Shown here: one piece after another, positions 27,572 through 36,537 of the stretch
Numbering within the stretch: the stretch's first letter is position 1
Layout of the letters: each line of letters begins with the position of its first letter
Assembly (NCBI GenBank): GCA_964463915.1
Contig: CAYXEH010000002.1
Coordinates: 65,922 to 129,921 of the forward strand
DNA length: 64,000 nucleotides
Source of the DNA: PUPG01 sp964463915
Lineage (GTDB): Bacteria > Bacteroidota > Bacteroidia > Bacteroidales > UBA7960
Direction of reading: 5' to 3'
Position numbers and translations under genes: made by a program
The notes under the pieces: generated by a model
Databases searched by the model: none
The model's input: only the letters and a program-made list of their open reading frames with translations
Told to the model about the DNA's origin: nothing

Positions 27572-29998
27572 ATGCGCGAACACGATTTAGATCATATACG
27601 ACCGGACGGCGATCCGGATAAAAAAGGGATAGACCGGCGTTGCTTCCTTAAAATGGGCACCGTATTTGCCGGAGGCATAGCCGCTTTCGGAAGCCTTCTG
27701 GGATGCACCGATAACAAACAACAGATCCGCCTGCCGGGCAGGCTTGAAGAGGATGGGACGGTCGTTGTCAGGACAGGATGCCCCGCCCACAATTGCGGTG
27801 GCAGATGCGTGTTAAAGCTTTCAATCAGAGAAGGAAAGATCGTACGCATCGAAACCGACGACCGGCCGGGCGATGACATCAGCGACCCCCAACTCAGGGC
27901 TTGTATCAGGGGCCGGGCCTACCGCCGGCGCCAATACCATCCTGACAGGCTGAAATACCCCATGAAACGGGTGGGTAAGCGCGGGGAAGGCCGTTTTGAA
28001 AGGATTTCCTGGGATGAGGCCCTGGATACCATGGCCGCAGAACTGAAAAGGATCAAAGATAAGTATGGCAATTCGGCCATCCTGGTCCCCTACGGAACCG
28101 GGAGCTACAATCAGACAAACGGAAGGCAGACTGCAGCCCGCCTGATGAACCTCTACGGCGGATCACTGGGGTTCTACAACAGCTACAGCTGGGCCTGCAT
28201 CAGCCGTGCCACTCCTTACGTCTACGGTACCAGTGTGACCGGGAACCAGCGGCAGGACTGGGTAAACTCGAAATACATCATCATGTGGGGATGGAACCCC
28301 TCAGAGATGCGTGACGGAACCAACAGTGAATACTTTATTAAGAAGGCAAAAGAGAACGGGGCCAGGGTGGTTTGCATTGACCCCCGGATGAGCATGAGCG
28401 CCACAGCCCTGGCCGATGAGTGGATCCCCATACGGCCTGGAACAGATACTGCCCTGATGAGCGCCATGGCCCACGTGATCATTTCCGAAGACCTGCACGA
28501 CAAAGACTTCATCAATCGCTGCTGCACAGGCTTTGACAAATCACAGATGCCTGAAGGGCTGGAAGAGGAAGAAAGCTATTACGATTACATATTCGGCATC
28601 CATGACGGGCAGCCCAAAACCCCTGAGTGGGCGGAATCCATTACAGGCATCCAACGCAGCACCATTATCCGGCTGGCCCGGGAGTACGGGTCGATCAAGC
28701 CCGCCATGCTTTACCAGGGATATGGAATGCAGCGACGCGCTTACGGCGAGCAACCGGTTTTGGGGGGTTGTGTACTGGCAGCCATCACAGGCAATGTGGG
28801 CATCCCCGGGGGATGGGCCAGCGGAATCGCCCTGCAGGCCGACGACGGAGGGCCTTTCTGGAACATTTTTCCAGCCGGACGAAACCCGGTCCCGGCTTCC
28901 ATCCCCGTATTTCTCTGGACAGAAGCCATCCTGAGAGGCAAAGAGATGGGACCCGAAGAAGGCGTCAGGGGGGTAGATAAACTGGACAATAACCTGAAAC
29001 TGATCTGGTGCGTGGCTTCCAATATCCTGATCAACCAGCACGCCGACACCAATCGTACGGCCGGAATACTGGAAGATGAAAGCCTTGTGGAGTTCATTGC
29101 GGTGCAGGATCAGTTCATGACCCCTTCGGCCAGGTATGCCGACCTTGTACTTCCGGTGTGTACACAATTTGAGATGTGGGGACTGGAGGACGGATGGAAA
29201 TACGGGGATGAGGTAATCATTATGCCCAAAGTACAGGAACCGCCCCATGAAACAAAGACCGATTACCAGATCGCTGCTGAACTTGCAGAGCGGCTGGGGT
29301 TAAAGGACGAATATACCCTGGGCAGAAATGAGCAGGAGTGGATTGAGTGGGCGGTCAGGTATTACCGCAACACCCGCTTCCCTGATATTCCGGACCTGGA
29401 AAAACTACATGAAATGAACCGCGGGGTATATACCAGGCCAGTCAATGAACCGAAGGTAGCCCTGCGCGACTTCAGAAGGGATCCGCAGCACAACCCGCTG
29501 AACACCCCCTCCGGCAAAGTGGAACTGTTCTCGAAAACATTGTACGACATGGGCAAGCCGGATACCATCCCTGCCGTACCCAAATACATCCGGGAGTGGG
29601 AAAGTCCTTTTGGGGAGGAAAGCAATACCTATCCCCTGCAGGCCATCGGGCATCATTACATGTCACGGGTGCACTCGACCCACGATGGCATCGACTGGCT
29701 GGAAGAAGCCTTTCCCCAGCGGGTGTTCATGAACCCCATTGATGCCAGGTCAAGGGGCATACAAGACGGAGATGAGGTACTGGTATACAATAACAGGGGC
29801 AAACTCTGCATTCCCTGCCGGCTGACACACAAGATCATGCCCGGCGTGGTGAATATTCCGCAGGGAGCCTGGTGGAATCCCGACAAGAACGGGATTGACC
29901 GCAGGGGAAACGTGAATGTACTTACAAGCCACAGGTGGACACCCCTGGCTTTCGGAAATGCACAGCACACCATAATGGTAGAAGTAAAAAAAGGATAA
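27572..29998 (+). CDS. dmsA: DMSO reductase-type molybdopterin oxidoreductase, catalytic subunit
   Basis: 808-residue molybdo-bis(guanine dinucleotide) enzyme that accepts electrons from DmsB. A twin-arginine signal (RRCFLK, Arg22-Arg23) leads to a lipobox SLLGC with Cys45, so it looks like a Tat-exported lipoprotein. The FS0 iron-sulfur cysteines are Cys70, Cys75, Cys79 and Cys111 (RACIRG). Then RRRQYHPDRLKYPMKRVG and ERISWDEALD match DmsA closely. The expected molybdenum ligand is Ser206 in YNSYSWACI. The C-terminal cofactor domain includes HSTHDGIDWLEEA and MNPIDARSRGIQDGDEV. The true substrate (DMSO, TMAO, other S- or N-oxides) cannot be told from sequence. It abuts dmsB. Confidence 0.9.
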   Translation: MREHDLDHIRPDGDPDKKGIDRRCFLKMGTVFAGGIAAFGSLLGCTDNKQQIRLPGRLEEDGTVVVRTGCPAHNCGGRCVLKLSIREGKIVRIETDDRPGDDISDPQLRACIRGRAYRRRQYHPDRLKYPMKRVGKRGEGRFERISWDEALDTMAAELKRIKDKYGNSAILVPYGTGSYNQTNGRQTAARLMNLYGGSLGFYNSYSWACISRATPYVYGTSVTGNQRQDWVNSKYIIMWGWNPSEMRDGTNSEYFIKKAKENGARVVCIDPRMSMSATALADEWIPIRPGTDTALMSAMAHVIISEDLHDKDFINRCCTGFDKSQMPEGLEEEESYYDYIFGIHDGQPKTPEWAESITGIQRSTIIRLAREYGSIKPAMLYQGYGMQRRAYGEQPVLGGCVLAAITGNVGIPGGWASGIALQADDGGPFWNIFPAGRNPVPASIPVFLWTEAILRGKEMGPEEGVRGVDKLDNNLKLIWCVASNILINQHADTNRTAGILEDESLVEFIAVQDQFMTPSARYADLVLPVCTQFEMWGLEDGWKYGDEVIIMPKVQEPPHETKTDYQIAAELAERLGLKDEYTLGRNEQEWIEWAVRYYRNTRFPDIPDLEKLHEMNRGVYTRPVNEPKVALRDFRRDPQHNPLNTPSGKVELFSKTLYDMGKPDTIPAVPKYIREWESPFGEESNTYPLQAIGHHYMSRVHSTHDGIDWLEEAFPQRVFMNPIDARSRGIQDGDEVLVYNNRGKLCIPCRLTHKIMPGVVNIPQGAWWNPDKNGIDRRGNVNVLTSHRWTPLAFGNAQHTIMVEVKKG

Positions 29999-30619
29999 AT
30001 GAAACAACTGGCCTTTTATTTTGACGCTTCCGGCTGTTCGGGCTGCAAAACATGCCAGGTAGCCTGCAAAGACAAAAATGATTCTCCCATGGGCGTTCGC
30101 TGGCGCCGGGTGTATGAAGTTTGCGGGGGAGACTGGGTTCAGCGCGGGGCAGCCTGGATACCGAATATATTCGCTTACCAGGTATCTATGGCCTGCAACC
30201 ATTGCGAAGAACCTATCTGCATGGACGCCTGTCCTAATAAAGCCATCGTCAAGCAGGACAACGGGGTGGTATTGATCGATTACGACAGATGCATGGGATG
30301 CAAGTACTGCGAATGGACCTGCCCTTACGGTGCCTTGCAGTTTGACAAGGAGCAGAATGTCATGACCAAATGCAACTTTTGCGCTGACTACCTGGAAGAG
30401 GGAAAACCACCTGCATGTGTCGCGGCCTGCCCCATGCGTGTGCTCGACTACGGCGACCTTGAAGAGCTTCAGAACAAGTATGGAAAAGACAATGAGTTTT
30501 TCCCGCTGCCCGAATCGCATCACACCAAACCTGCCCTTGTAATTACTCCGCACCGTAATACCCGCAAAACGGGCAGCCCTGAACTTCAGATCGCCAACCG
30601 GGAAGAGGTAAAATCCTGA
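29999..30619 (+). CDS. dmsB: DmsB-type 4Fe-4S electron transfer subunit
   Basis: 206-residue protein that starts one base after the dmsA stop codon. Four cysteine clusters bind [4Fe-4S] centres: CSGCKTCQVAC, CNHCEEPICMDAC, CMGCKYCEWTC and CNFCADYLEEGKPPACVAAC. It has no signal of its own, so it is expected to be exported bound to DmsA. It passes electrons from the DmsC quinol site to DmsA. Confidence 0.95.
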   Translation: MKQLAFYFDASGCSGCKTCQVACKDKNDSPMGVRWRRVYEVCGGDWVQRGAAWIPNIFAYQVSMACNHCEEPICMDACPNKAIVKQDNGVVLIDYDRCMGCKYCEWTCPYGALQFDKEQNVMTKCNFCADYLEEGKPPACVAACPMRVLDYGDLEELQNKYGKDNEFFPLPESHHTKPALVITPHRNTRKTGSPELQIANREEVKS

Positions 30620-30690
30620 ACAGCATGCCGTGAACTGCTTCACGGAAAATTGACAAACAATCACATTGAACCGATAAAATAACTGCGTAT

Positions 30691-31557
30691 ATGAACAGCA
30701 ACGAATGGCCCCTGGTTTTTTTCACCCTGCTGACCCAGATCAGCCTGGGCATCATTATTGCCGGACTGCTTTTCTCGCTGGTGATAAAAAACACCGAGAC
30801 AAGCTTCCCACCGGATTTAAAGAAATTGCTGCTGATCACCGCCCTGGGTTGCATGGTGGTGGCACTGGCCATATCCTTCTTTCACCTGGCCTCTCCCCTG
30901 CACTCAGTATATGCACTCAGCAATATCGGCACTTCCTGGCTAAGCCGGGAAATTTTGCTGGCTTCCCTGTTGACATTCAGCCTGCTTATTGCCACCACTT
31001 CCCTGTATTTCAATGTACCACACAGGGATTTTTTCAGTTACCTTTTCCTGGCATCCTTTATCGTGGGGGTTATCCTGGTGTGGAGCATGGCCCGCATTTA
31101 CATGATTGAAACCGTTCCGCAATGGAACACCCCGTCCACCCCCATCGCCTTTTTCAATACAGCATTGATGCTGGGCGGAAGCTTCACCCTGGTGCTCATG
31201 GCGCTGTATTTTTCCAAAAACCCGGTTATTCCCGATATCCGACCAATGCAGAATATTGTATTCCTGATGATCGCTGCAGCGGTATTCATCAGCCTGCTGA
31301 ATATGCTGTTGATACAGCCGGACGTGGCAGCCGCAGGCAGCGGATTCTTCGGCCATGCAGTATCACCCTGGTGGCGACACGGTCAACTCATACTGATGCT
31401 GGTCGGCTTCAGCCTCCTTACCTACTGGTTTACCCTGCTGCCGGACACACAATGGACCACATCCCGGCTGATATATTCAGGTGCAGCCTGTCTGTTGCTG
31501 GCGGAAATAATCGGGAGGTACCTGTTTTATGCCTCTTACTATCGCGTCGGAATATAA
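30691..31557 (+). CDS. dmsC: DmsC-type membrane anchor subunit
   Basis: 288-residue integral membrane protein with about eight transmembrane helices (for example LTQISLGIIIAGLLFSLVI, LLLITALGCMVVALAISFF, FFSYLFLASFIVGVILV). In the DmsABC family this subunit oxidises menaquinol and anchors the complex. It lies 71 nt after dmsB. The final codons, YRVGI and stop, fall inside the first unit of a 22-nt tandem array. No TorD/DmsD-type chaperone gene follows. Confidence 0.88.
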   Translation: MNSNEWPLVFFTLLTQISLGIIIAGLLFSLVIKNTETSFPPDLKKLLLITALGCMVVALAISFFHLASPLHSVYALSNIGTSWLSREILLASLLTFSLLIATTSLYFNVPHRDFFSYLFLASFIVGVILVWSMARIYMIETVPQWNTPSTPIAFFNTALMLGGSFTLVLMALYFSKNPVIPDIRPMQNIVFLMIAAAVFISLLNMLLIQPDVAAAGSGFFGHAVSPWWRHGQLILMLVGFSLLTYWFTLLPDTQWTTSRLIYSGAACLLLAEIIGRYLFYASYYRVGI

Positions 31558-31782
31558 TAACCTGCATGCCGGAACGCACTTAAATGCATGTCAGGACATA
31601 CTTACCTGCATACCGGAACGTACTTAAATGCATGTCAGGACTTACTTACCTGCATGCCGGAATGTGCTTACCTGCATGTCATAACATAATCACGCATGCC
31701 GGGGCACCATAACAATCACGTCGGGATATCACAATTATCGTTCAGCCGGGTGCCTCACAATCTGCATACAGATATATAATCA
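31539..31782. repeat. Degenerate 22-nt tandem array filling the dmsC-M15 gap
   Basis: About ten units of 22 nt run from the last codons of dmsC to the stop codon of the convergent peptidase gene. Clear units begin at 31561, 31583, 31605, 31627, 31649, 31671, 31693 and 31715. Two forms alternate: CCTGCATGCCGGAACG plus CACTTA, and AATGCATGTCAGGACA plus TACTTA. The unit at 31539-31560 holds the dmsC stop codon in phase. Units have identical length and no distinct spacers, so this is not a CRISPR array. Confidence 0.88.
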
Positions 31783-32670
31783 CTTTGTTCCGCGGCAGTC
31801 GTGATTGATATCCAGTACATAGTTTTCAATCACACGGATGGAGGATGCTGTTTCTGAACCGTCAAAACCAGTTATTTGCGGGTAGGTGATCAAACGGCCG
31901 TAAGCCTCCAGGTATTCATCCGCCACCGGAATATATGACCAGTGCCATTTTTCTTCCTCATAACCCCCGCCACGCCTGTCGCCATGTGCCGTATAAGGCT
32001 GACAAAACCCATACCCGGATGCGTTCACAGAAAGCCACTCATAAATTTCCCGGCCTTCACCGGATTCAAAATAGCTATTATTCAGACTATTGAGATCCAT
32101 ATCGGTACCCCAGTGATGGCGGGATGTTCCGGGCATCGCACTGAAGCGAAGAATCTCCCTCGCACGTTCGGCCGGATCATCAATATCCGTAGCCAGCACG
32201 TTACCGTGCAACTCTCTCCGCCCATGCCATTTATCTTCCCATATTCTCTTCTGATGGTTAAAGGTGCGAAAAGCCGACAAAATGGTCAGCCGGACACCGT
32301 CGACCAAGGCGGCTTCGTACATTTCCCTGAAAGCAGCATAGGCTTCTTCGCGCAAATACATACCGGGACGGCTTGCATATACATCTTCAATGATAACCAG
32401 CCCGGTATCCGTGGCCGGATCTACGCGACCGGTCAGTTGTTCCGGACCGATATCGCGGACAGGCGGCTGAATCGTTTCTCGCATATCTTTCTGGCTTCTT
32501 AATGTATCCGGGAAAGATTGTCTTTCAAAGGCATCCACAGGCATATGGGCCCTGTTTGAGGCCCTGTAACCACGAAAATAAACAAAAAGAACAGCCAACA
32601 ACACCACCATGGCGATCAGGAAAGCCCGATGCCATAGTGGTTGTTTACCGGATCTGTTTATTTTAGCCAT
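31780..32670 (-). CDS. M15-family D-alanyl-D-alanine carboxypeptidase
   Basis: 296-residue zinc peptidase of the VanY/DacA-like M15B group. One N-terminal transmembrane helix at about 14-31 (AFLIAMVVLLAVLFVYF) anchors it with the catalytic domain in the periplasm. Zinc-binding motifs are SRHHWGTDMDL near residue 190 and EEKWHWSY near 245, with AFRTFNHQKRIW near 138. It should trim D-Ala from peptidoglycan stem peptides. Its start overlaps the end of the S9 peptidase gene by 13 nt, so they are probably co-transcribed. Confidence 0.9.
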   Translation of the reverse strand: MAKINRSGKQPLWHRAFLIAMVVLLAVLFVYFRGYRASNRAHMPVDAFERQSFPDTLRSQKDMRETIQPPVRDIGPEQLTGRVDPATDTGLVIIEDVYASRPGMYLREEAYAAFREMYEAALVDGVRLTILSAFRTFNHQKRIWEDKWHGRRELHGNVLATDIDDPAERAREILRFSAMPGTSRHHWGTDMDLNSLNNSYFESGEGREIYEWLSVNASGYGFCQPYTAHGDRRGGGYEEEKWHWSYIPVADEYLEAYGRLITYPQITGFDGSETASSIRVIENYVLDINHDCRGTK

Positions 32671-34691
32671 TCATCAAGCCATTTGAAGAATTCACGCTGC
32701 CATAGAATGCCGTTCTGTGGTTGCAGCACCCAGTGACCTTCTTCAGGGAATAACAACAAACGGGACGGAATCCCCTGTAACTGCGCAACATTAAACGCCT
32801 GAAGCCCCTCAGTATAAGGAACACGGTAGTCCTTGGCTCCGTGGATCACCATCATGGGGGTATCCCAGCGATCCACAAATAAATGAGGGGAAAATTCGTA
32901 ACTGTGGGGTTTGGGATCTTCCCAGTAAGCACCGCCAATGTCATGGTTGGCAAAAAACATTTCTTCTGTACTGCCATACCAGCTTTCCAGGTTAAACAGG
33001 CCGCAATGTGAAATAAATGCACTGAACCTGTCTTCGTGATGGCCCGCCAGCCAGAATACACTGTAACCTCCATAACTTGCGCCTACAGCACCCAGACGAT
33101 TTTCATCCACAAAAGGCTCCTGTTTCACCGCATCAATGGCACTGAGATAATCATCCATATTCTGTCCGCCCCAATCCTCACTGATCTGATCATTCCATTC
33201 CTGTCCGAAACTCGGGAGACCTCTCCTGTTGGGCGCCACGACAATATAGTCATTGGCCGCCATTATCTGGAAATTCCAGCGATAAGAGAAAAACTGGCTG
33301 ACCGCGCTCTGAGGGCCACCGCCGCAATAAAGCAATGCCGGATATTCCCGGTTCGGATCAAAGTTCGGGGGATAGATCACCCACACCAGCATCTCCTTAC
33401 CATCCGTGGTGGTGATCCAGCGTTCCTCCACCTCTCCCATCGGGGTGCGGTCAAGAAGTTCCTGATTCACGAAACTGATCTGTTCCTGCTGTCCGCTAAG
33501 CGGATCTACAGAAAATATCTCCGTGGGCATTGACATGGACATTCGCTGAGCGATCAGCTGATTGCCCGCAGGAGTCACTGATTGGTAATTGTGATGACCC
33601 TCCGTAAGTTGGGAAATCTCCCTGCGCTCAATATCAAGGGCATAAAGTTGGTAAGTGGCATGAATGCCACTTACAAAATAAAGTGTCCGGCTGTCACCGG
33701 ACCAGGCAAATCCACTGGAACTCTGGTCAAAACCTGCGGAGTAATCCCGGTATTTACCGGTTTCCAGGTCCATAATCATAATGCGGTTTTTGTCAGACTC
33801 AAAACCTTCCGTAGCCATGCTTTCCCAGGCCATGTATCGACCGTCGGGCGAAAATACCGGATTCTTGTCATAACCGTCATTGAAGGGTGTCATATCTGTT
33901 ACTTCACCGGTTTGGATGTCGTAAAAGTAGATATTGGTATTGGTGCTGATCGCCCAGTCTTTCCCCTCCTTCTTTTTACAGGTGTAAGCCAGGTAACGGC
34001 CATCGGCACTCCAGACGATCTGCGAGCTTCCTCCGAAAGGCGGCACAGGTGAACTCCAGGGCCCTCCTTCCATGATGTCACGACCTGTACCCACCTGTCC
34101 GTCTGAATAATCAGCTACAAACACATGGTTGAAAGTGCCGTCGCTCCACTGATCCCAGTGACGGTACATAAGGTCATCGGCAATACGCGCATTGGCATGT
34201 TGCAGGTCAGGATGTTTGTCTTCCGCAGTCTCCTGTATTTTAACCCTTTTGGTGTAATAGATATGCGCCATATCGGGTGCATACCCAAACCCGGTAATTC
34301 CCCCTTCTATGTCTGTGAGCTGTGTCTCATTAGTTCCATCAGGATCCATCTCGAACAACTGGCTGCCATTTCCGGTGGACTTCATGAAACCGATACGCTG
34401 GCCGTCCGGACGCCAGGTGGCTGATGATTCAGAGACATCCGAATTGGTAATATTCACGGGTTCACCGCCCCCGGCAGGCATCACAAAAAGGTCACGCACC
34501 CCCTTATTCTCTTCAATATCGTAATGGGTGACCCCATAAAGGATGCTTGTTTCATCAGGAGAAACCCGGACATCACCCAAACGTCCGAACTCCCAAAGGG
34601 TTTCAGGGGTCATCGGTTGCGATTGCCCCATGGAAAATGCAGAAAATGCCATACATAAAAAAATTGTCGTTATAATCCGTCGAGTCATCAT
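32658..34691 (-). CDS. Exported S9-family prolyl oligopeptidase-type peptidase
   Basis: 677-residue serine peptidase. A signal peptide (about 1-22) precedes a TolB/DPP4-like propeller with SPDGRYMAWES-type repeats, then an alpha/beta hydrolase domain from about residue 420. The catalytic triad is visible: Ser in GASYGGYS near 548, Asp in HGAKDYRVP near 625 and His in EEGHWV near 657. It likely removes dipeptides or acylated residues from peptides. Confidence 0.93.
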   Translation of the reverse strand: MMTRRIITTIFLCMAFSAFSMGQSQPMTPETLWEFGRLGDVRVSPDETSILYGVTHYDIEENKGVRDLFVMPAGGGEPVNITNSDVSESSATWRPDGQRIGFMKSTGNGSQLFEMDPDGTNETQLTDIEGGITGFGYAPDMAHIYYTKRVKIQETAEDKHPDLQHANARIADDLMYRHWDQWSDGTFNHVFVADYSDGQVGTGRDIMEGGPWSSPVPPFGGSSQIVWSADGRYLAYTCKKKEGKDWAISTNTNIYFYDIQTGEVTDMTPFNDGYDKNPVFSPDGRYMAWESMATEGFESDKNRIMIMDLETGKYRDYSAGFDQSSSGFAWSGDSRTLYFVSGIHATYQLYALDIERREISQLTEGHHNYQSVTPAGNQLIAQRMSMSMPTEIFSVDPLSGQQEQISFVNQELLDRTPMGEVEERWITTTDGKEMLVWVIYPPNFDPNREYPALLYCGGGPQSAVSQFFSYRWNFQIMAANDYIVVAPNRRGLPSFGQEWNDQISEDWGGQNMDDYLSAIDAVKQEPFVDENRLGAVGASYGGYSVFWLAGHHEDRFSAFISHCGLFNLESWYGSTEEMFFANHDIGGAYWEDPKPHSYEFSPHLFVDRWDTPMMVIHGAKDYRVPYTEGLQAFNVAQLQGIPSRLLLFPEEGHWVLQPQNGILWQREFFKWLDEWLK

Positions 34692-34725
34692 GATTATTGT
34701 ATTTGGTTAGCACAAGTGTTTCGGT

Positions 34726-35772
34726 TTACGCCTTTTGATTTGCCGTCATGGCTTCTTTGATCTTATTCTCCAGCTCTTCTGACAGCTCCACATTATCCAG
34801 CAGCAGCTGCTTGACAGCATCCCGGCCCTGCCCCAGCCTGGTTTCGCCGTAGCTGAACCATGAACCGGACTTTTTGATGATATTGTAGTCTACCGCCAGA
34901 TCAATGATCTCACCCACTTTGGAGATTCCCTGTCCGTAAATGATATCAAACTCTGCCTGGCGAAAGGGGGGAGCCAGCTTGTTCTTCACCACTTTCACCC
35001 GGGTACGGTTACCGGTAATGCTATCACCTTCCTTGATCTGTGCAGCTCTCCGGATATCGATCCGCACCGACGAATAAAATTTCAGGGCATTGCCCCCGGT
35101 GGTGGTTTCCGGGTTACCGAACATTACCCCGATCTTCTCCCGTAACTGGTTGATAAAGATACAACAACAATTGGTTTTATTGATGGTACCGGTGAGTTTA
35201 CGAAGGGCCTGAGACATCAGCCGGGCCTGCAATCCCATTTTGGAATCACCCATCTCGCCTTCAATCTCACTTTTTGGTGTCAATGCAGCCACCGAGTCAA
35301 TCACAATAATATCGAGTGCCCCCGAACGGATAAGGTTCTCCGCAATCTCCAGCGCCTGCTCACCGTTATCGGGCTGACTAACCAGCAGATTCTCAATGTC
35401 GACACCCAGTTTGCCTGCATAGTTACTGTCGAATGCATTTTCTGCATCAATAAAGGCTGCCACCCCTCCCTGTTTCTGGGCTTCGGCAATGGCATGAATG
35501 GCCAGGGTGGTTTTACCAGATGATTCAGGGCCATAGATTTCCACCACCCTTCCCCTGGGAAGACCACCCGTTCCAAGGGCCATATCCAGGGTCAGTGATC
35601 CGGTGGGGATCACATCCACGGGAACAACTACCGAATCACCCAGCTTCATGATGGTTCCCTTGCCATAAGATTTTTCAATTTTGTCAAGGGTCATCTGCAA
35701 CGCCTTCAACTTTTCCTTGTTAACCGCCTTGTCTTTACCCTGACCGGCAGTTTTTTCCTTTTCAGTGCTCAT
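34726..35772 (-). CDS. recA: Recombinase RecA
   Basis: 348-residue DNA strand-exchange ATPase that also triggers LexA-type self-cleavage. Walker A GPESSGKT at 81-88, Walker B region LDIIVIDSVAAL near 150, loop L1 EGEMGDSKMGLQARLMSQALRKL, and loop L2 IGVMFGNPETTTGGNALKFYSS. The N-terminus is longer and more charged than in E. coli, as is common in this phylum. A -7 box lies 40 nt upstream; no LexA-like operator was recognised. Confidence 0.98.
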   Translation of the reverse strand: MSTEKEKTAGQGKDKAVNKEKLKALQMTLDKIEKSYGKGTIMKLGDSVVVPVDVIPTGSLTLDMALGTGGLPRGRVVEIYGPESSGKTTLAIHAIAEAQKQGGVAAFIDAENAFDSNYAGKLGVDIENLLVSQPDNGEQALEIAENLIRSGALDIIVIDSVAALTPKSEIEGEMGDSKMGLQARLMSQALRKLTGTINKTNCCCIFINQLREKIGVMFGNPETTTGGNALKFYSSVRIDIRRAAQIKEGDSITGNRTRVKVVKNKLAPPFRQAEFDIIYGQGISKVGEIIDLAVDYNIIKKSGSWFSYGETRLGQGRDAVKQLLLDNVELSEELENKIKEAMTANQKA

Positions 35773-35811
35773 GAGAGTCGTTTTTTATGTTTTGAAGAAT
35801 ATTTATTTTCC

Positions 35812-35819
35812 CAAATATA
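35812..35819 (-). promoter_or_regulatory. -7 box of recA
   Basis: TATATTTG on the minus strand matches TAnnTTTG. The predicted transcript start is near 35805, giving a leader of about 33 nt. Confidence 0.55.
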
Positions 35820-35846
35820 CAATTATATTTCTTTTATCGAATTTTA

Positions 35847-36467
35847 TCACCTATAAATGTGCACAATCTTTTTGGTGGCAAAAAACGGTTCTACGAAAAA
35901 ACCGGACAGCTCAAAAATGGTATAATGCCAGTTCAAACCAGCCAGATCCTCTGAGAAATCACCGCCTTTCAGGTACAATACCCCGTTGGGAATTACATGC
36001 CGTGATTCATTCCGGAGATTGTGCTTCACCCACGACATAAATAAGGGGAGCGGTTTAACAGCCCGGCTGACTATAAAATCAAACCTTTCGTCAACTTCCT
36101 CCACCCGGCACTGACTGGCCTTCACATTGTCAAGCCCGAGTTTTTCAACCACATCCCGCACCACCTTTACTTTCTTACCAATGGAGTCCACCAGCAAAAA
36201 ATTCGTGTCCGGGTTACAGATGGCCAACGGGATACCCGGGAAACCTCCCCCGGTTCCCACATCCATAACGGAAGCCCCTGGCTTAAATCCAACTACTTTA
36301 TAGATGGCCAGAGAATGCATTACATGACGCAGATAAAAGTGCGCCATGTCTTTTCTTGAGATCAAATTGATTTTTTGGTTCCAGTCCTCGTAAATGGGCC
36401 CCAGTGCCTCAAGTTTCTTCAACTGGTCAGCACTCAGGCCGGTGAAATATTTTTTGAGGGTTTCCAT
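35847..36467 (-). CDS. rsmG: 16S rRNA (guanine527-N7)-methyltransferase
   Basis: 206-residue SAM-dependent methyltransferase (GidB). Motifs: NLISRKDMAHFYLRHVMHSL near 35, the SAM-binding VMDVGTGGGFPGIPLAICNP near 70, and DFIVSRAVKPLPLF near 130. It modifies G527 in the small subunit rRNA. It shares a compact divergent promoter region with the glucosaminidase gene. Confidence 0.95.
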   Translation of the reverse strand: METLKKYFTGLSADQLKKLEALGPIYEDWNQKINLISRKDMAHFYLRHVMHSLAIYKVVGFKPGASVMDVGTGGGFPGIPLAICNPDTNFLLVDSIGKKVKVVRDVVEKLGLDNVKASQCRVEEVDERFDFIVSRAVKPLPLFMSWVKHNLRNESRHVIPNGVLYLKGGDFSEDLAGLNWHYTIFELSGFFVEPFFATKKIVHIYR

Positions 36468-36488
36468 TTACAAGTAAAGGAATTGGTG

Positions 36489-36496
36489 TATTTTTG
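36489..36496 (+). promoter_or_regulatory. -7 box of the glucosaminidase gene
   Basis: TATTTTTG followed by A. It predicts a transcript start near 36503, favouring the ATG at 36538 over the TTG at 36505. Confidence 0.6.
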
Positions 36497-36523
36497 AGAC
36501 TTGTTTGAGTCTGTTTGAACTAT

Positions 36524-36531
36524 CAAAAATA
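36524..36531 (-). promoter_or_regulatory. -7 box of rsmG
   Basis: TATTTTTG on the minus strand, the exact mirror of the plus-strand box at 36489-36496. The two boxes face away from each other across 27 nt. Confidence 0.55.
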
Positions 36532-36537
36532 GTGTTT

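Noticed and set aside
29750..30664. 304-codon minus-strand open frame
   Set aside because: It covers dmsA and dmsB on the other strand, both with intact motifs and cysteine clusters.
27572..31557. Polysulfide or tetrathionate reductase operon
   Set aside because: The twin DmsA motifs and the four-cluster DmsB favour the DMSO reductase subfamily, though the physiological substrate stays open.
31539..31782. CRISPR array
   Set aside because: Units are contiguous at 22 nt with no conserved-repeat and unique-spacer division, and no cas genes are present.
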